A DNA stretch of 64,000 bases. It comes from Paenibacillus dokdonensis (lineage in GTDB: Bacteria > Bacillota > Bacilli > Paenibacillales > Paenibacillaceae). Both the position numbers and the translations under genes were made by a program. This document shows positions 16,727-24,860 of this stretch, in pieces; the first letter of the stretch is position 1; each line of letters starts with the position of its first letter. The notes under the pieces were generated by a model. The model saw nothing but the letters and a program-made list of their open reading frames with translations. It was not told the origin of the DNA and searched no databases. The stretch lies in contig NZ_STGQ01000002.1 of NCBI RefSeq assembly GCF_004916975.1, positions 496,001 to 560,000 of the forward strand. The letters run 5' to 3'.

Positions 16727-17188
16727 TTAATATTGTCCTTTAATTACAAAAAACGAGCCTCGAATGGTTCCAGCCAGTTTAGACTTCTGCCTGGCAAACT
16801 TAAATTTCCCTTCTAACTCCTTCGGTACATCCATTCCCTCCGAAAGCTTAAAACCAACGGCCCGCTTCTTAGGGTCATCAACCGTATACATGACATTGAT
16901 CCCAAGACCATCCTCATAAAAGACGTAAGTAAATTGGATATTTTCCACTTGAAAACGCGACGTTTCTAAAGGTTTGGCCGCAAACGCAATATCGCGTTCT
17001 TTCAAAATGCGGTTCACATAATCAAGGTTTTCCTGACTTTCGCTAGCGGGTACGACTGTAAATTCATGTTTGTACTTGTTCATAAAGTAACGGGCTTCAT
17101 TAGCACGTAATCCAGTAAGCGCTTCTGCTACAGGTGAAGACTCTAAACCAACCTTAGATACATTCTTGAAATCAACGATATAGGACAT
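16727..17188 (-). CDS. Uncharacterised protein, last gene of the GyrI-like/DoxX operon
   Basis: A 153-residue soluble, lysine-rich protein starting MSYIVDFKNVSKVGLESS; the ATG at 17188 has GGAGGA at seven bases, better than the ATG two codons upstream. Features: an acidic-basic alternating middle (SQENLDYVNRILKERDIAF), a FQVENIQFTYVFYEDGLGINV beta segment, and a C-terminal GTIRGSFFVIKGQY. No signal peptide, membrane helix or metal motif. I do not recognise the family. It follows a GyrI-like gene on the same strand, separated from it by three tandem 67-bp repeats (17201-17400) that form its 5' flank. Its link to the ligand-binding proteins upstream suggests a stress- or compound-response role, which is inference. 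Confidence 0.75.
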   Translation of the reverse strand: MSYIVDFKNVSKVGLESSPVAEALTGLRANEARYFMNKYKHEFTVVPASESQENLDYVNRILKERDIAFAAKPLETSRFQVENIQFTYVFYEDGLGINVMYTVDDPKKRAVGFKLSEGMDVPKELEGKFKFARQKSKLAGTIRGSFFVIKGQY

Positions 17189-17200
17189 TCTCATTCCTCC

Positions 17201-17400
17201 TAAAAGTTTTGCTAGTGTTACATCTTAGAACCCACTTCGAGCAAAACTCGCATCGAAAGCATTCACCTAAAAGTTTTGCTAGTGTTACATTTTAGAACCT
17301 ACTTCGAGCAAAACTCGCATCGGAAGCATTCATCTAAAAGTTTTGCTAGTGTTACATCTTAGAACCTACTTCGAGCAAAACTCGCATCGAAAGCATTCAT
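17201..17400. repeat. Three tandem 67-bp repeats, each with an internal inverted repeat
   Basis: Units begin at 17201, 17268 and 17335 with TAAAAGTTTTGCTAGTGTTA and end near GCATCGAAAGCATTCAT. They differ at only a few bases. In each unit AGTTTTGCT pairs with AGCAAAACT across 26 bases, and CGAG/CTCG forms a nested smaller hairpin. The array fills the gap between the GyrI-like gene and the downstream uncharacterised gene. Confidence 0.95.
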
Positions 17401-17408
17401 CCACCCGT

Positions 17409-17888
17409 TTATTTACTAACAACCGGAACCCATACTTCACCATAGACAAGGCCATCTCGCTGCCCCATCTCAACCGTTGTATTGGGTCCACCAACATAGG
17501 CAAAATTCTGGGCTTCTGGCAAGGCCTGACCAAAGGCAATGCCGATAAGCGTATTGCTCATCTCTTCGGCCGTCTTCCCTTCGCCTTTAACGACGAGGTA
17601 TTGCCCCTTCGGGAATTGAATAACTCTGTGTTCTTCCGGTACTGATTTTTCTGTCATGACACCGGCATAATACATCATCTTGTTATTTACCGCTTCGTTC
17701 ACGGCAAAAATGTAGTCATTCTTGGCAATGGCCTTTAAAGCGTCAAGCCTTCCATCCTGTTCCACTGCCTGCCAAAAGTTCTCCTTCTCCTTGTTCATGC
17801 CGGCATAATCTGTGTAATTACTCTTCAGTTCCGTTCCAATACCTAGAACGATAAAGCTTTCTTTTTCCTCAAAGTTATACGCTGTCAT
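17409..17888 (-). CDS. GyrI-like/AraC effector-binding domain protein (paralogue A)
   Basis: A 159-residue stand-alone ligand-binding domain of the GyrI-like (SHV/AraC_E_bind) superfamily. Diagnostic parts: EKESFIVLGIGTEL at the N-terminus, RVIQFPKGQYLVVKGEG in the middle and NFAYVGGPNTTVEMG followed by LVYGEVWVPVV at the end. Such domains bind amphiphilic or planar compounds, some as drug-sequestering proteins (GyrI/SbmC) and others as sensors. It is about 80% identical by eye to the gene at 18458, with the same flanking promoter sequence, so it is a local duplicate. ATG at 17888 matches the duplicate's start. Confidence 0.88.
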   Translation of the reverse strand: MTAYNFEEKESFIVLGIGTELKSNYTDYAGMNKEKENFWQAVEQDGRLDALKAIAKNDYIFAVNEAVNNKMMYYAGVMTEKSVPEEHRVIQFPKGQYLVVKGEGKTAEEMSNTLIGIAFGQALPEAQNFAYVGGPNTTVEMGQRDGLVYGEVWVPVVSK

Positions 17889-17930
17889 CATCAACACTCC
17901 TTTTTTTGAATAGATCAAATGATTTTTTTT

Positions 17931-17985
17931 ACTTGATATGTTTATATTAACTACAAACCATGTCAAAATATGATACTGTTTATGT
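17931..17985 (-). promoter_or_regulatory. Conserved upstream region of GyrI-like gene A
   Basis: Sequence TTTGACATG with TATAAAC 14 bases on (minus strand) is shared with the upstream region of paralogue B at 18971-19026; the core CATGTCAAAATATGATACTG is identical in both. It contains the -35-like TTGACA, but the -10 spacing is short, so it may be an operator instead of, or as well as, a promoter. Confidence 0.5.
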
Positions 17986-18011
17986 CTGCTATCGTGTCAG
18001 ATCACTACCCA

Positions 18012-18434
18012 TTAAAGTTTGCGGCTTTTCGGACGCAGCGCCCAGGAGGCGATGCCAAGCGCGGCATAGAACAGCGGAAGAATAACATGGAATCCGTAAT
18101 CGCCGTAATCGTTAGCGAACACATGAGATAGGGCCGCACCCGTCATTAGAAAAAAGATACCGCTGTAAGCCCATTCCTTAAGTCGGGGGAAACCTGGCAT
18201 TACGATCGCAATGACTCCAAGCAGTTTCCAGCCTCCTAGAATGTTCGTGACATATAACGGGAAACCAATAGAAGTCACTAGATCGACATTTCCCCCATAT
18301 CGCATCAGCTGCCCGATACCACTTAATGTAATTGAGAATGCGAGTATTATTGTGACAGTCCAATAAGCGGCCATCCTTCCAATAGAACGGGTTTCTACTT
18401 TCGCGATTTTTTCATTACCGATGATCGCACTCAT
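18012..18434 (-). CDS. DoxX-like family membrane protein
   Basis: A 140-residue protein with four hydrophobic helices, starting MSAIIGNEKIAK (ATG 18434, GGAGGA upstream). Family features are the GIGQLMRYG turn after helix 1, TSIGFPLYVTNILGGWKLLGVIAI in helix 2 and the HVFANDYGDYGFHVILPL stretch before helix 4. DoxX-like proteins are small inner-membrane proteins tied to redox or electron-transfer stress functions; biochemical roles differ between branches. It sits between the two GyrI-like paralogues, 23 bases after gene B's stop, and is co-transcribed with it. Confidence 0.85.
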   Translation of the reverse strand: MSAIIGNEKIAKVETRSIGRMAAYWTVTIILAFSITLSGIGQLMRYGGNVDLVTSIGFPLYVTNILGGWKLLGVIAIVMPGFPRLKEWAYSGIFFLMTGAALSHVFANDYGDYGFHVILPLFYAALGIASWALRPKSRKL

Positions 18435-18457
18435 TTTCATTCCTCCAATGGTTTCAT

Positions 18458-18937
18458 TTATTTCCCAACAACAGGAATCCACATTTCCCCATAGACGAGG
18501 CCGTCCCGTTGCCCCATCTCAACCGTTGCATTGGGTCCGCCAACATAGGCGAAATTGCCGGCTTCGGGCAAGACTTGACCAAAGGCAATGCCAGTAAGCA
18601 TACTACTCAACTCATCAGCCGAATTCCCTTCGCCTTTAATGACGAGGTATTGTCCCTTGGGGAATTGGATCACCCTGTGTTCTTCCGGTACCGATGCTTC
18701 TGTCATGACGCCAGCATAATACATCCTTTTGTGATTTACCGCTTCGTTCACGGCAAAAATGTAGTCATTCGTGGCAATGGCCTTTAATGCGTCAAGCCTT
18801 CCATCCTGCTCCACTGCCCGCCATAAGTTTTCCTTCTCCTTGTTCATGCCGGCATAATCCGTATATTCGCTCTTTAGCTCCGTTCCAATACCTAGAACGA
18901 TAAAACTTTCCTTTTCCTCAATGGTATACGCTGCCAT
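18458..18937 (-). CDS. GyrI-like/AraC effector-binding domain protein (paralogue B)
   Basis: A 159-residue GyrI-like protein opening MAAYTIEEKESFIVLGIGTEL, with the family core PKGQYLVIKGEG and YVGGPNATVEMGQRDG followed by YGEMWIPVV. It heads the minus-strand operon B-DoxX-A-uncharacterised. Start at 18937 sits six bases from AAAGGAG. Being both first and duplicated with its 5' region, it is the likely ancestor or twin of paralogue A. More distant relatives are encoded at 45344 and 45846, and the AraC protein at 60963 carries the same domain fused to a helix-turn-helix. Confidence 0.88.
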   Translation of the reverse strand: MAAYTIEEKESFIVLGIGTELKSEYTDYAGMNKEKENLWRAVEQDGRLDALKAIATNDYIFAVNEAVNHKRMYYAGVMTEASVPEEHRVIQFPKGQYLVIKGEGNSADELSSMLTGIAFGQVLPEAGNFAYVGGPNATVEMGQRDGLVYGEMWIPVVGK

Positions 18938-18970
18938 GATCAACACTCCTTTTTTTAATGATTTGTTTTT

Positions 18971-19026
18971 CACTTGATGCGTTTATAATAACTGTAAATC
19001 ATGTCAAAATATGATACTGTTTAGAT
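18971..19026 (-). promoter_or_regulatory. Conserved upstream region of GyrI-like gene B
   Basis: Same core CATGTCAAAATATGATACTG as upstream of paralogue A, including the minus-strand TTGACA. Conservation across the duplication indicates shared regulation. Confidence 0.5.
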
Positions 19027-19044
19027 TGGACATTTTTGTGAAAA

Positions 19045-19086
19045 AAAATAAGTTGAGAGAAGGAGTCTTCTCTCAACTTATTTTGA
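19045..19086. terminator. Strong bidirectional hairpin upstream of the GyrI-like operon
   Basis: Arms AATAAGTTGAGAGAAG and CTTCTCTCAACTTATT, loop GAGT-like, with A run on the left and T run on the right. It insulates the operon from the dinB-like gene region. Confidence 0.8.
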
Positions 19087-19121
19087 TAATAAACGGTTCA
19101 GCGTATCATAATTAGGGCGAA
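19083..19121. repeat. Palindromic repeat family A, copy a (right arm intact)
   Basis: ACGGTTCAGCGTATCATAAT followed by TAGGGCGAA, the right half of the family A palindrome; the left arm is degraded (TTGATAATAA). Confidence 0.75.
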
Positions 19122-19159
19122 AATCAAAAGCACCCCGTCGGGTGCCTTTGTGATTTTCA
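19118..19159. terminator. Terminator downstream of the DinB-like gene
   Basis: GCACCC/GGGTGC core extended by AAAATCAAAA and TTTGTGATTTT arms. Lies 47-88 bases past the DinB stop on the minus strand, with a T-rich side toward lower coordinates. Confidence 0.65.
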
Positions 19160-19205
19160 AATAAGAGATCCTGCAATTATGCGGAATGCCTATGATAGGT
19201 CGCGC

Positions 19206-19703
19206 TCAAAGCGGAGGCATTATCCCCAGCCGGGCCCACCCTTCCTTCGAAGGACCATATACCGCAGGTATAGGTAACCCCGCTTGGCGCATCAACACCG
19301 TAACTTGGCCCCGATGATGTACGATGTGCTTGATCAATCCCATGAATATCGTGGCATTGGACTCCACTCTTCCGAAGGCCTTTTGGACTTGCTTCAATGT
19401 ACCGTCCGTCCATTGCTCGTGTAGTGCCTTCTCTACCTCTATGCTTACCGTACGAAAAGTATCGGTGATCACCTTTGCAGATGGCACTTCGTCTGAATTC
19501 GGGACTTTCGCCACCGTTAATCCAAATTCTGTTAAATAATCCGGAATGTTTGTAACGAAGTGCCAGGCGATCCTTCCCAACGTCCGTCCTTCAGGATAAA
19601 CTTGCTGCGAGAGCGACTCATCAGTCAAACCGTCCAGTATCTTCTGAGTTAGTGCGGCTTCATTCTTCCATTCGGCTATAAAATCTTCGACTGTACAATA
19701 CAT
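19206..19703 (-). CDS. DinB/YfiT-like four-helix metalloprotein
   Basis: A 165-residue DinB-superfamily protein. The histidine ligands expected of the family are present: W-H-F-V at ~residue 46 (RIAWHFVTNIPDYL) and H-x3-H in LIKHIVHHRGQVTVLMRQAG near the end. DinB-like proteins bind a divalent metal between four helices and include bacillithiol or mycothiol transferases; the exact thiol or substrate is unknown. ATG at 19703 has AAGGAG upstream. The frame continues 30 codons further upstream, but that extension is the tail of a lost alpha/beta hydrolase (see 19704-19849). Confidence 0.85.
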   Translation of the reverse strand: MYCTVEDFIAEWKNEAALTQKILDGLTDESLSQQVYPEGRTLGRIAWHFVTNIPDYLTEFGLTVAKVPNSDEVPSAKVITDTFRTVSIEVEKALHEQWTDGTLKQVQKAFGRVESNATIFMGLIKHIVHHRGQVTVLMRQAGLPIPAVYGPSKEGWARLGIMPPL

Positions 19704-19849
19704 CTTTTCATCTCCTTCATTCAGTTCCATTAGAAACTCGTTTACCGCCTGATAATAACCGTCTATTTCTCGGAGTGGACACCGTGGCCGCATTGTTCGA
19801 ACACGGTCAGCTTGGTAGCCAGCTCTGAGAGTGATCTTGCACTAGCCAT
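19704..19849 (-). pseudogene. Alpha/beta hydrolase C-terminal remnant
   Basis: On the minus strand ASARSLSELATKLTVFEQC continues GHGVHSE, the catalytic-histidine end of an alpha/beta hydrolase, then passes by a one-base shift to IDGYYQAVNEFLMELN, a typical C-terminal helix. This last part is in frame with the DinB gene. The N-terminal ~85% of the hydrolase is gone. Confidence 0.6.
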
Positions 19850-20359
19850 ATACCCATGCTACATAACGAGCACTCGTTCTCTATCCCCTCCATAATCAAA
19901 GTAAGAAAGACAAAGATTTCCCGAGTGAAAGGATTCCCTTGTTGCCGAGCTATTATAACCGGTATTCGATATCTTCATGTCACTCCTTTTTGTTCAACTC
20001 TTATCTCACTCAACCCAAGTTTAAACGCTATTGGTGACAGCTTTTGTCATCATTGAGAAATAATTTTCAGCCTCAGAGAGGAAAATGACGGACCTCTTGC
20101 TTTCGATTTTGTAGTCCATATACTAGAAGTCCGCGCTCAATTGTCAGATTATCGACTACTAATTCCAGCCGGAGCAATTCATGGAATCGATGCAAGAGCG
20201 TCAGATGCCCTTCAATGGGATTACGAATACCAGTCTCCAATCTTGGCGACCATTCCAAGATAACTTGCTTCATCCTCTGTACGGACTGGTGTCCCGATGT
20301 CCTCTGGAACATCCCGGTTCTGTTTCGGGTCATGGTGTCGCAGTACTTAGTGGGAACGC
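19850..20359. other. Gene-poor region before the IS1182-type element
   Basis: An 87-codon minus-strand frame at 20073-20333 (EWSPRLETGIRNPIEGHLTL) has plausible composition but no ribosome site and no recognised family. The rest (19860-20070) shows nothing I can name. Confidence 0.35.
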
Positions 20360-20406
20360 TTCGCCCTACTTATGATACGGTTCCCCGCGCTATCTGTAAC
20401 GGCAAG
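20360..20406. repeat. Palindromic repeat family A, copy b
   Basis: TTCGCCCTACTTATGATACG on the left and CTATCTGTAACGGCAAG on the right, about 47 bp, ending 17 bases before the IS1182-type left end. Confidence 0.85.
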
Positions 20407-20738
20407 TTTTTGAAATAAAACAAGGGGCTGTCCCAAAAGCCATGAAATGGCTGCTTGGGACAGCCTTGTCTTTTACGTAGGATATACTTAGACTTTTTGG
20501 GTGGACGCTGCGCGAACGGACCATTGTTCCAATCGCTGTGCTCTCCGGATTTTTTTTCATTCCCCTTAGCGGTGAAAATCCGGAGATCAAGGCGAACGCT
20601 GCCGCTTTTCCACAATCCGTCCGTCCTCTCCGCTGTTTATGCGGGGAATGGATCTTCAATCTTTAAAAAAACACAAAAAAGAAACCTTTCTTTTGGTAAA
20701 ATGGAAGTGTGACCAACCATTTCAAAGGAGAGGTTTCT

Positions 20739-22298
20739 TTGTACATTCAATATACCATGGACCAACTTTGTTTGCCAATGGATCTGGAAGAAGATATTCC
20801 AGAAAACCACCTCGTTCGTGTCGTGAATGCTGCCGTCAATCGATTGGACGACGCCATTTTTGACGCTGCCTATCCCGGCGGCGGCCGTGACAGTTACCAT
20901 CCCAAAATGCTCACCAAAGTCATCATCTACGCCTACACACAGCGCATCTATTCCTCAAGACAAATCGCCAAAGCCATCCGGGAACACATCCCCTTTATGT
21001 GGCTAGCCGGACGGCAACGTCCGGATTTCCGCACGCTTAACCGCTTCCGTTCTGAGCGGATGAAAGACGTCCTCGAAACCGTGTTCTCCGCCGTACTTCA
21101 ATTTCTTGCAGATGAAAAGTACATCTCCTTGGAACATTATTTCGTAGATGGTACCAAGATTGAGGCCAATGCCAATCGTTACACCTTCGTCTGGGGTAAA
21201 GCGGTCAGCAAACACAAGACCAAACTGCAAGAGAAGGTACATGCACTTTTCTCCACCATCGAAGCCGCAGAGCATCAGGAAGAGCGCGAGCATCACGGCA
21301 AAGACCTGACCGAACTCGGTGAGGCTTCCGAGTTAGATAGCAGCAAGCTCGAACAAGTCACGCAGCAACTGGAAGCTCAGCTGCTGAAACATCCCAAGGA
21401 TAACCCCTTAAAGAAAGCCGTTCGGAAGCTTCGGAAGGACTTGCTTCCAAGACTTGTGAAGTACGAACATTACCAAAAGTTGCTTGGAAATCGAAACAGC
21501 TTCAGCAAAACCGATACGGACGCCACCTTCATGCGGATGAAAGAAGACCACATGCGAAATGGACAGTTAAAACCGGGATACAATGTGCAGATTGGCACGG
21601 AAAATCAGTTCATTTTAGCCTACAGTGTCCACCAAAGACCCACGGATACCCGTTGTTTAGAGCCTCATCTGGAAATAGCACGGCGGATCTTGGGGCAACA
21701 TCCACAGACAATCATTGCAGATGCAGGCTATGGAAGTGAAGAGAACTATGCCTATCTGGAAAAGGAAGAGATCACAGCAGTCGTTAAATACGGCAGTTAC
21801 CATAAAGAAAAGAGCAAAGCGTGGAAAGCAGATGTGAGTAAAATCGAGAATTGGACGTACAACGCAGCCGAGGATAACTGGACGTGCCCCGCCGCGCAAA
21901 CACTGCATTTCCACAGAGAAAGCAAGGAAACACTAGAAAGTGGATATGAGATTCGCAGGCGTCATTACCGAAGTCAAAGCTGTGAAGGCTGCCCGCTGAA
22001 AGATCGGTGCACAAAAGCAGCAGGGAACCGGGAAGTAGCGGTAAGTCTGGAAAGGCTGCGATACCAAAGTCAGGCCCGGGACCTCCTCCGAAGTGAGGAA
22101 GGCTATGCCCTGGCCGTACGGCGAATGATTGAGCCGGAGAGTGTGTTTGGCCAACTGAAAAACAACCGGGGCTTCCGGCGGTTTCTGCTTCGCGGCATGA
22201 AGAAAGTGACGCTGGAGGTCGGATGGCTTTCGCTTGCCCATAATATGCTGAAGCAAGCCGGAGTAGAGCAAAAACGCAAAGGAGCGATTCTCCAATAA
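20739..22298 (+). CDS. IS1182 family transposase
   Basis: A 519-residue DDE transposase read from TTG at 20739, seven bases after AAAGGAGAG. N-terminal DUF772-type domain: PENHLVRVVNAAVNRLDD, then the ISLE HYFVDGTKIEANANRYTFVW block with the first catalytic aspartate (~residue 145) typical of IS1182. A long charged linker follows, then QTIIADAGYGSEENYAYLE with the second aspartate and a cysteine-rich CEGCPLKDRCTKA zinc-like knuckle, and EPESVFGQLKNNRGFRRFL with the glutamate. Frame is intact, so the protein is probably active. Its terminator hairpin overlaps the stop. Confidence 0.93.
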   Translation: MYIQYTMDQLCLPMDLEEDIPENHLVRVVNAAVNRLDDAIFDAAYPGGGRDSYHPKMLTKVIIYAYTQRIYSSRQIAKAIREHIPFMWLAGRQRPDFRTLNRFRSERMKDVLETVFSAVLQFLADEKYISLEHYFVDGTKIEANANRYTFVWGKAVSKHKTKLQEKVHALFSTIEAAEHQEEREHHGKDLTELGEASELDSSKLEQVTQQLEAQLLKHPKDNPLKKAVRKLRKDLLPRLVKYEHYQKLLGNRNSFSKTDTDATFMRMKEDHMRNGQLKPGYNVQIGTENQFILAYSVHQRPTDTRCLEPHLEIARRILGQHPQTIIADAGYGSEENYAYLEKEEITAVVKYGSYHKEKSKAWKADVSKIENWTYNAAEDNWTCPAAQTLHFHRESKETLESGYEIRRRHYRSQSCEGCPLKDRCTKAAGNREVAVSLERLRYQSQARDLLRSEEGYALAVRRMIEPESVFGQLKNNRGFRRFLLRGMKKVTLEVGWLSLAHNMLKQAGVEQKRKGAILQ

Positions 22299-22320
22299 CG
22301 GGAGAATTGCTCCTTTTTTT
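22278..22320 (+). terminator. Terminator overlapping the IS1182 transposase stop
   Basis: AAAGGAGCGATTCTCC pairs with GGAGAATTGCTCCTTT and runs into seven T; the TAA lies in the loop. Confidence 0.85.
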
Positions 22321-22500
22321 GGATCCCAAAATAAAACGGAGCTGTCTCTGTCGTGGGAAATCCACTTATGAGACAGCGCCCCGGGCTAAAACCCACTGTT
22401 TTCAGCTTTGTTGACCGATCGCTTTGAGACCGATATCGATACTTTCTCCGTATGCAGCTATTTTCATGGCTTAAGAACGTAGGAATTGCGACGCGACTTT

Positions 22501-22914
22501 TTATGATGTAACATCGTCGAAATTCTGCAAAAGGCGCAGCTCCAGCCCTTTTTCGTTTGTTGTTAGTTCTTGCATAATCGGAATAGTCATATCGGTATTT
22601 GGGTTGTATTTCAGGCCCCAGTGCATAATGGCAAAAACGACCGGAAACAGGTCAAGTGCCTTTTGTGTTGGTCGGTACATGGTTTGTGCGCGGTTTGTAT
22701 CTCCTTCTATCTTGACGAGCAGGCCTGCTTCAACGAGTGATTGGAGCCGTGCGCTCAAAATATTAGTTGAGATGTGCTCGCGTGAAGCAAGAAATTCGCG
22801 GTAATACCGCTTGTTATGGATAAGGACGTCACGAAGTATGACTAGGCTCCAGGGATCGCCCCATATGTCGAGCGCATATACGATTGGACAAACTGTGGAA
22901 GATCGCTTTTTCAT
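22501..22914 (-). CDS. HxlR family regulator, leaderless
   Basis: A 137-residue HxlR winged-helix protein starting MKKRSSTVCPIVYALDIWGD; the C-P-x(2)-Y-x-L-D-x-(W/I)-G-D-x-W motif with a redox-type cysteine at residue 9 defines the family. A longer open frame exists upstream, but it runs through the promoter and lacks homology. No ribosome site precedes the ATG at 22914. Instead TATAAT ends six bases upstream, so transcription should begin at the start codon. Divergent from an SRPBCC gene and surrounded by TTGTACTTG palindromes, so it is likely self-controlled and responds to aldehydes, thiol stress or a drug. Confidence 0.88.
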   Translation of the reverse strand: MKKRSSTVCPIVYALDIWGDPWSLVILRDVLIHNKRYYREFLASREHISTNILSARLQSLVEAGLLVKIEGDTNRAQTMYRPTQKALDLFPVVFAIMHWGLKYNPNTDMTIPIMQELTTNEKGLELRLLQNFDDVTS

Positions 22915-22920
22915 GAAATG

Positions 22921-22986
22921 ATTATACAATTCGTGCTTGCATTTCGCAAGTTTGTACTTGCGTTTTACAAGTACAAACTTTATACT
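22921..22986. promoter_or_regulatory. Divergent hxlR/SRPBCC promoters with HxlR operator
   Basis: Minus strand: TTGCGA (22944-22949), 17-bp spacer, TATAAT (22921-22926). Plus strand: TTGCGT (22958-22963), 17-bp spacer, TATACT (22981-22986). Between them lies TTGTACTTG-N7-CAAGTACAA (22952-22976) and a second CTTGC/GCAAG pair (22935-22950), covering both -35 boxes. Confidence 0.8.
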
Positions 22987-23025
22987 CGGTGTGTAGTCAA
23001 CAATTAACGAGGGGAGATCACTTGC

Positions 23026-23499
23026 ATGAATCAAAGTTACAGCACTTTTTTCAAGGTGGACCAAAGCCCCGAAGAAGTCTTCGCCGCCATCAATAACGTC
23101 CGCGGATGGTGGTCAGAGGAAATTGAAGGCACTACCGACGAACTCGGTGAATTTAAGTACCACCACCAAGATATCCACCGCTGCACCATCCGAATCACCG
23201 AGCTTGTTCCAGGTAAAAAGGTTGTTTGGCACATTGCAGACAACTACTTTAACTTCGTGAAGGAAAAGAGCGAGTGGACGGATACCGACATTGTCTTTGA
23301 AATCGCCAAGAAGGACGGCAAAACAGAAGTTCGATTTACGCACGTAGGCCTCGTTCCCGCGTACGAGTGCTACGCCGTCTGTACGGACTCCTGGGGTATC
23401 TACATAAACGGCAGCCTTCGCGACTTGATCACCAAGGGTAAGGGCCAGCCCAACCAAAGCGAGCAAATTGCAAACAAACACGGCATAAAGAACTCTTAA
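23026..23499 (+). CDS. SRPBCC domain protein under HxlR control
   Basis: A 157-residue helix-grip protein: VDQSPEEVFAAINNVRGWWSEEIEG opens the domain, GKKVVWHIADNYFNFVKEKSEW forms the central strands and CTDSWGIYINGSLRDLITKG the C-terminal helix. This branch (SRPBCC, AHSA1-related) differs from the two proteins at 521-1404. GGGGAGATC ribosome site. Divergence from hxlR and the shared palindromic promoter suggest that the protein is made when HxlR senses its signal. Ligand unknown. Confidence 0.85.
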   Translation: MNQSYSTFFKVDQSPEEVFAAINNVRGWWSEEIEGTTDELGEFKYHHQDIHRCTIRITELVPGKKVVWHIADNYFNFVKEKSEWTDTDIVFEIAKKDGKTEVRFTHVGLVPAYECYAVCTDSWGIYINGSLRDLITKGKGQPNQSEQIANKHGIKNS

Positions 23500-23635
23500 A
23501 AACCCATGCCATAGACCGAAGCTCGGCGCTTAGCAACCAAGGCTTTGCCAAGAGACTGCGCTGCCTCTTCGGAAAGCGTCGAGCAAAGTATTAGCAATAG
23601 TCAACGCAGACTCCTGCATGATTCTCCCCAAAAAA

Positions 23636-23663
23636 CTTGCCGTTATTTGAGGTGCGATTGGAT
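23636..23663. repeat. Palindromic repeat family A, copy n, left half
   Basis: CTTGCCGTTATTTGAGGTGC, resembling the left half of family A. Its right half (TTCAGCTTAACAAC, then GAGCGAA) lies at 24879-24905 on the other side of the IS3 element. Confidence 0.6.
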
Positions 23664-23739
23664 CGTCTACACTTAGTTGGACAGAAAAAATAAGGGCTTG
23701 TAGAATAAACCTATCATCATTAAGGAGCGGAACTCTACA

Positions 23740-24024
23740 ATGCCAAAACAAGAACGACGTACCTTTACCTCAGCATTCAAAAAGCAACTGGTGGAACTCT
23801 ATGAAAATGGGAAATCCAGAGCAGCCATTGTGGAGGAATATGATCTCACAGCCTCTGCTTTAGACCGCTGGATCAAACAAGCTCAGACAACGGGCTCCTT
23901 CAAGGAGAAGGACAATCGCTCGTCAGAAGAAAACGAGTTAATTGCATTACGAAAAGAGAACCAACGTCTGAAAATGGAGGTGGATATTTTAAAGCAAGCC
24001 GCGCTGATCATGGGACGAAAGTAG
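23740..24024 (+). CDS. IS3 family transposase OrfA
   Basis: A 94-residue protein with a helix-turn-helix (RAAIVEEYDLTASALDRWIKQ, residues ~27-47) and a C-terminal leucine zipper-like helix (ENELIALRKENQRLKMEVDILKQA), the standard OrfA arrangement for terminal-repeat binding and multimerisation. GGAGCGG ribosome site. Ends 41 bases before the first ATG of orfB, with the orfB frame (-1) open across the gap. Confidence 0.92.
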   Translation: MPKQERRTFTSAFKKQLVELYENGKSRAAIVEEYDLTASALDRWIKQAQTTGSFKEKDNRSSEENELIALRKENQRLKMEVDILKQAALIMGRK

Positions 24025-24065
24025 CTATCATCCAGAACAACCTCGATAAATACTCGGTATCAGCA

Positions 24066-24860
24066 ATGTGCGACGTCCTGCAAATCGCAAGAAGTACGTT
24101 TTACTATGACGCGAAAGAACAACCGAACGAAGACGATATAACCGAAGCGATTCTTGAGATATTCCACAACAATCGAAAAGCTTACGGTACACGAAAGATC
24201 AAGGTCAAGCTCCAAGAACGCGGATTCGTCGTTTCCAGACGTAGAATTGGGCGGATTATGAAAGAGCAAGGGCTAGTTTCCACCTACACTGTGGCTCAAT
24301 ATAAGCCCCATAAAACCGCTTCTAATGAAGCAACGACAGGGAATGTTCTGGACCGTGAGTTCGAGCAGGAGGAAGCAAAGCGCTTCGTTGTCAGCGATCT
24401 GACTTATGTGAAGGTTCAGAACCGATGGCATTACATATGTGTGCTGCTCGACTTGTTCAATCGAGAGATCATTGGCCATAGTGCAGGTACGAATAAAGAC
24501 GCTGCTCTGATTTCCCGCGCTTTTGCGAACGTCCAGGGAGATTTACGTCAGATTCAGTGGTTTCATACGGACCGCGGCAGCGAGTTTAAAAATCAAAAGA
24601 TAGACGAGCTTCTGGGGACGTTTGAGATCGGCAGATCTCTAAGTGCGAAAGGCTGTCCATACGATAACGCTGTAGCCGAAGCTACCTACAAAATCATGAA
24701 AACAGAGTTCGTGAACCAGATGAACTTCCAAAGTCTTCGTCATCTGGAACTGGAATTATACGATTACGTTAATTGGTTCAACAAGCATCGTATTCATGGG
24801 ACATTAGGTTATATGACTCCTGTTCAGTATCGCCAAGAAGCCCTTAAAAAAGTTGTCTGA
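24066..24860 (+). CDS. IS3 family transposase OrfB (DDE integrase core)
   Basis: A 264-residue rve-type integrase. HTH_21 helices at the N-terminus (YGTRKIKVKLQERGFVVSRRRIGRIMKEQGL) are followed by the DDE triad: D in VVSDLTYVKV, D in WFHTDRGSEF and E in DNAVAEATYK. The -1 frame relative to orfA is open upstream of the ATG (TKVAIIQNNLDKYSVSA), so an OrfAB fusion by programmed frameshifting is likely, as in other IS3 elements. Intact and probably functional. Confidence 0.93.
   Translation: MCDVLQIARSTFYYDAKEQPNEDDITEAILEIFHNNRKAYGTRKIKVKLQERGFVVSRRRIGRIMKEQGLVSTYTVAQYKPHKTASNEATTGNVLDREFEQEEAKRFVVSDLTYVKVQNRWHYICVLLDLFNREIIGHSAGTNKDAALISRAFANVQGDLRQIQWFHTDRGSEFKNQKIDELLGTFEIGRSLSAKGCPYDNAVAEATYKIMKTEFVNQMNFQSLRHLELELYDYVNWFNKHRIHGTLGYMTPVQYRQEALKKVV

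Larger units (their letters stand above)
20424..22382 (+). mobile_element. IS1182-type insertion sequence, apparently complete
   Basis: About 1.96 kb with one transposase gene. The left end GGGGCTGTCCCAAAAG and the reverse complement of the right end GGGGCGCTGTCTCATAAG match imperfectly. Each end contains a nested palindrome: TGTCCC/GGGACA with inner GCCAT/ATGGC on the left, GCTGTCTC/GAGACAGC with inner GTGG/CCAC on the right. No clear target duplication was found. The element lies between copy b of the palindromic repeat and the HxlR gene. Confidence 0.8.

Noticed and set aside
17201..17400. CRISPR array
   Set aside because: The three units are directly adjacent without unique spacers, and no cas genes are present.
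20073..20333. An 87-codon minus-strand frame before the IS1182-type element
   Set aside because: No ribosome site, no recognised family and it ends close to repeat b; kept only as a note.
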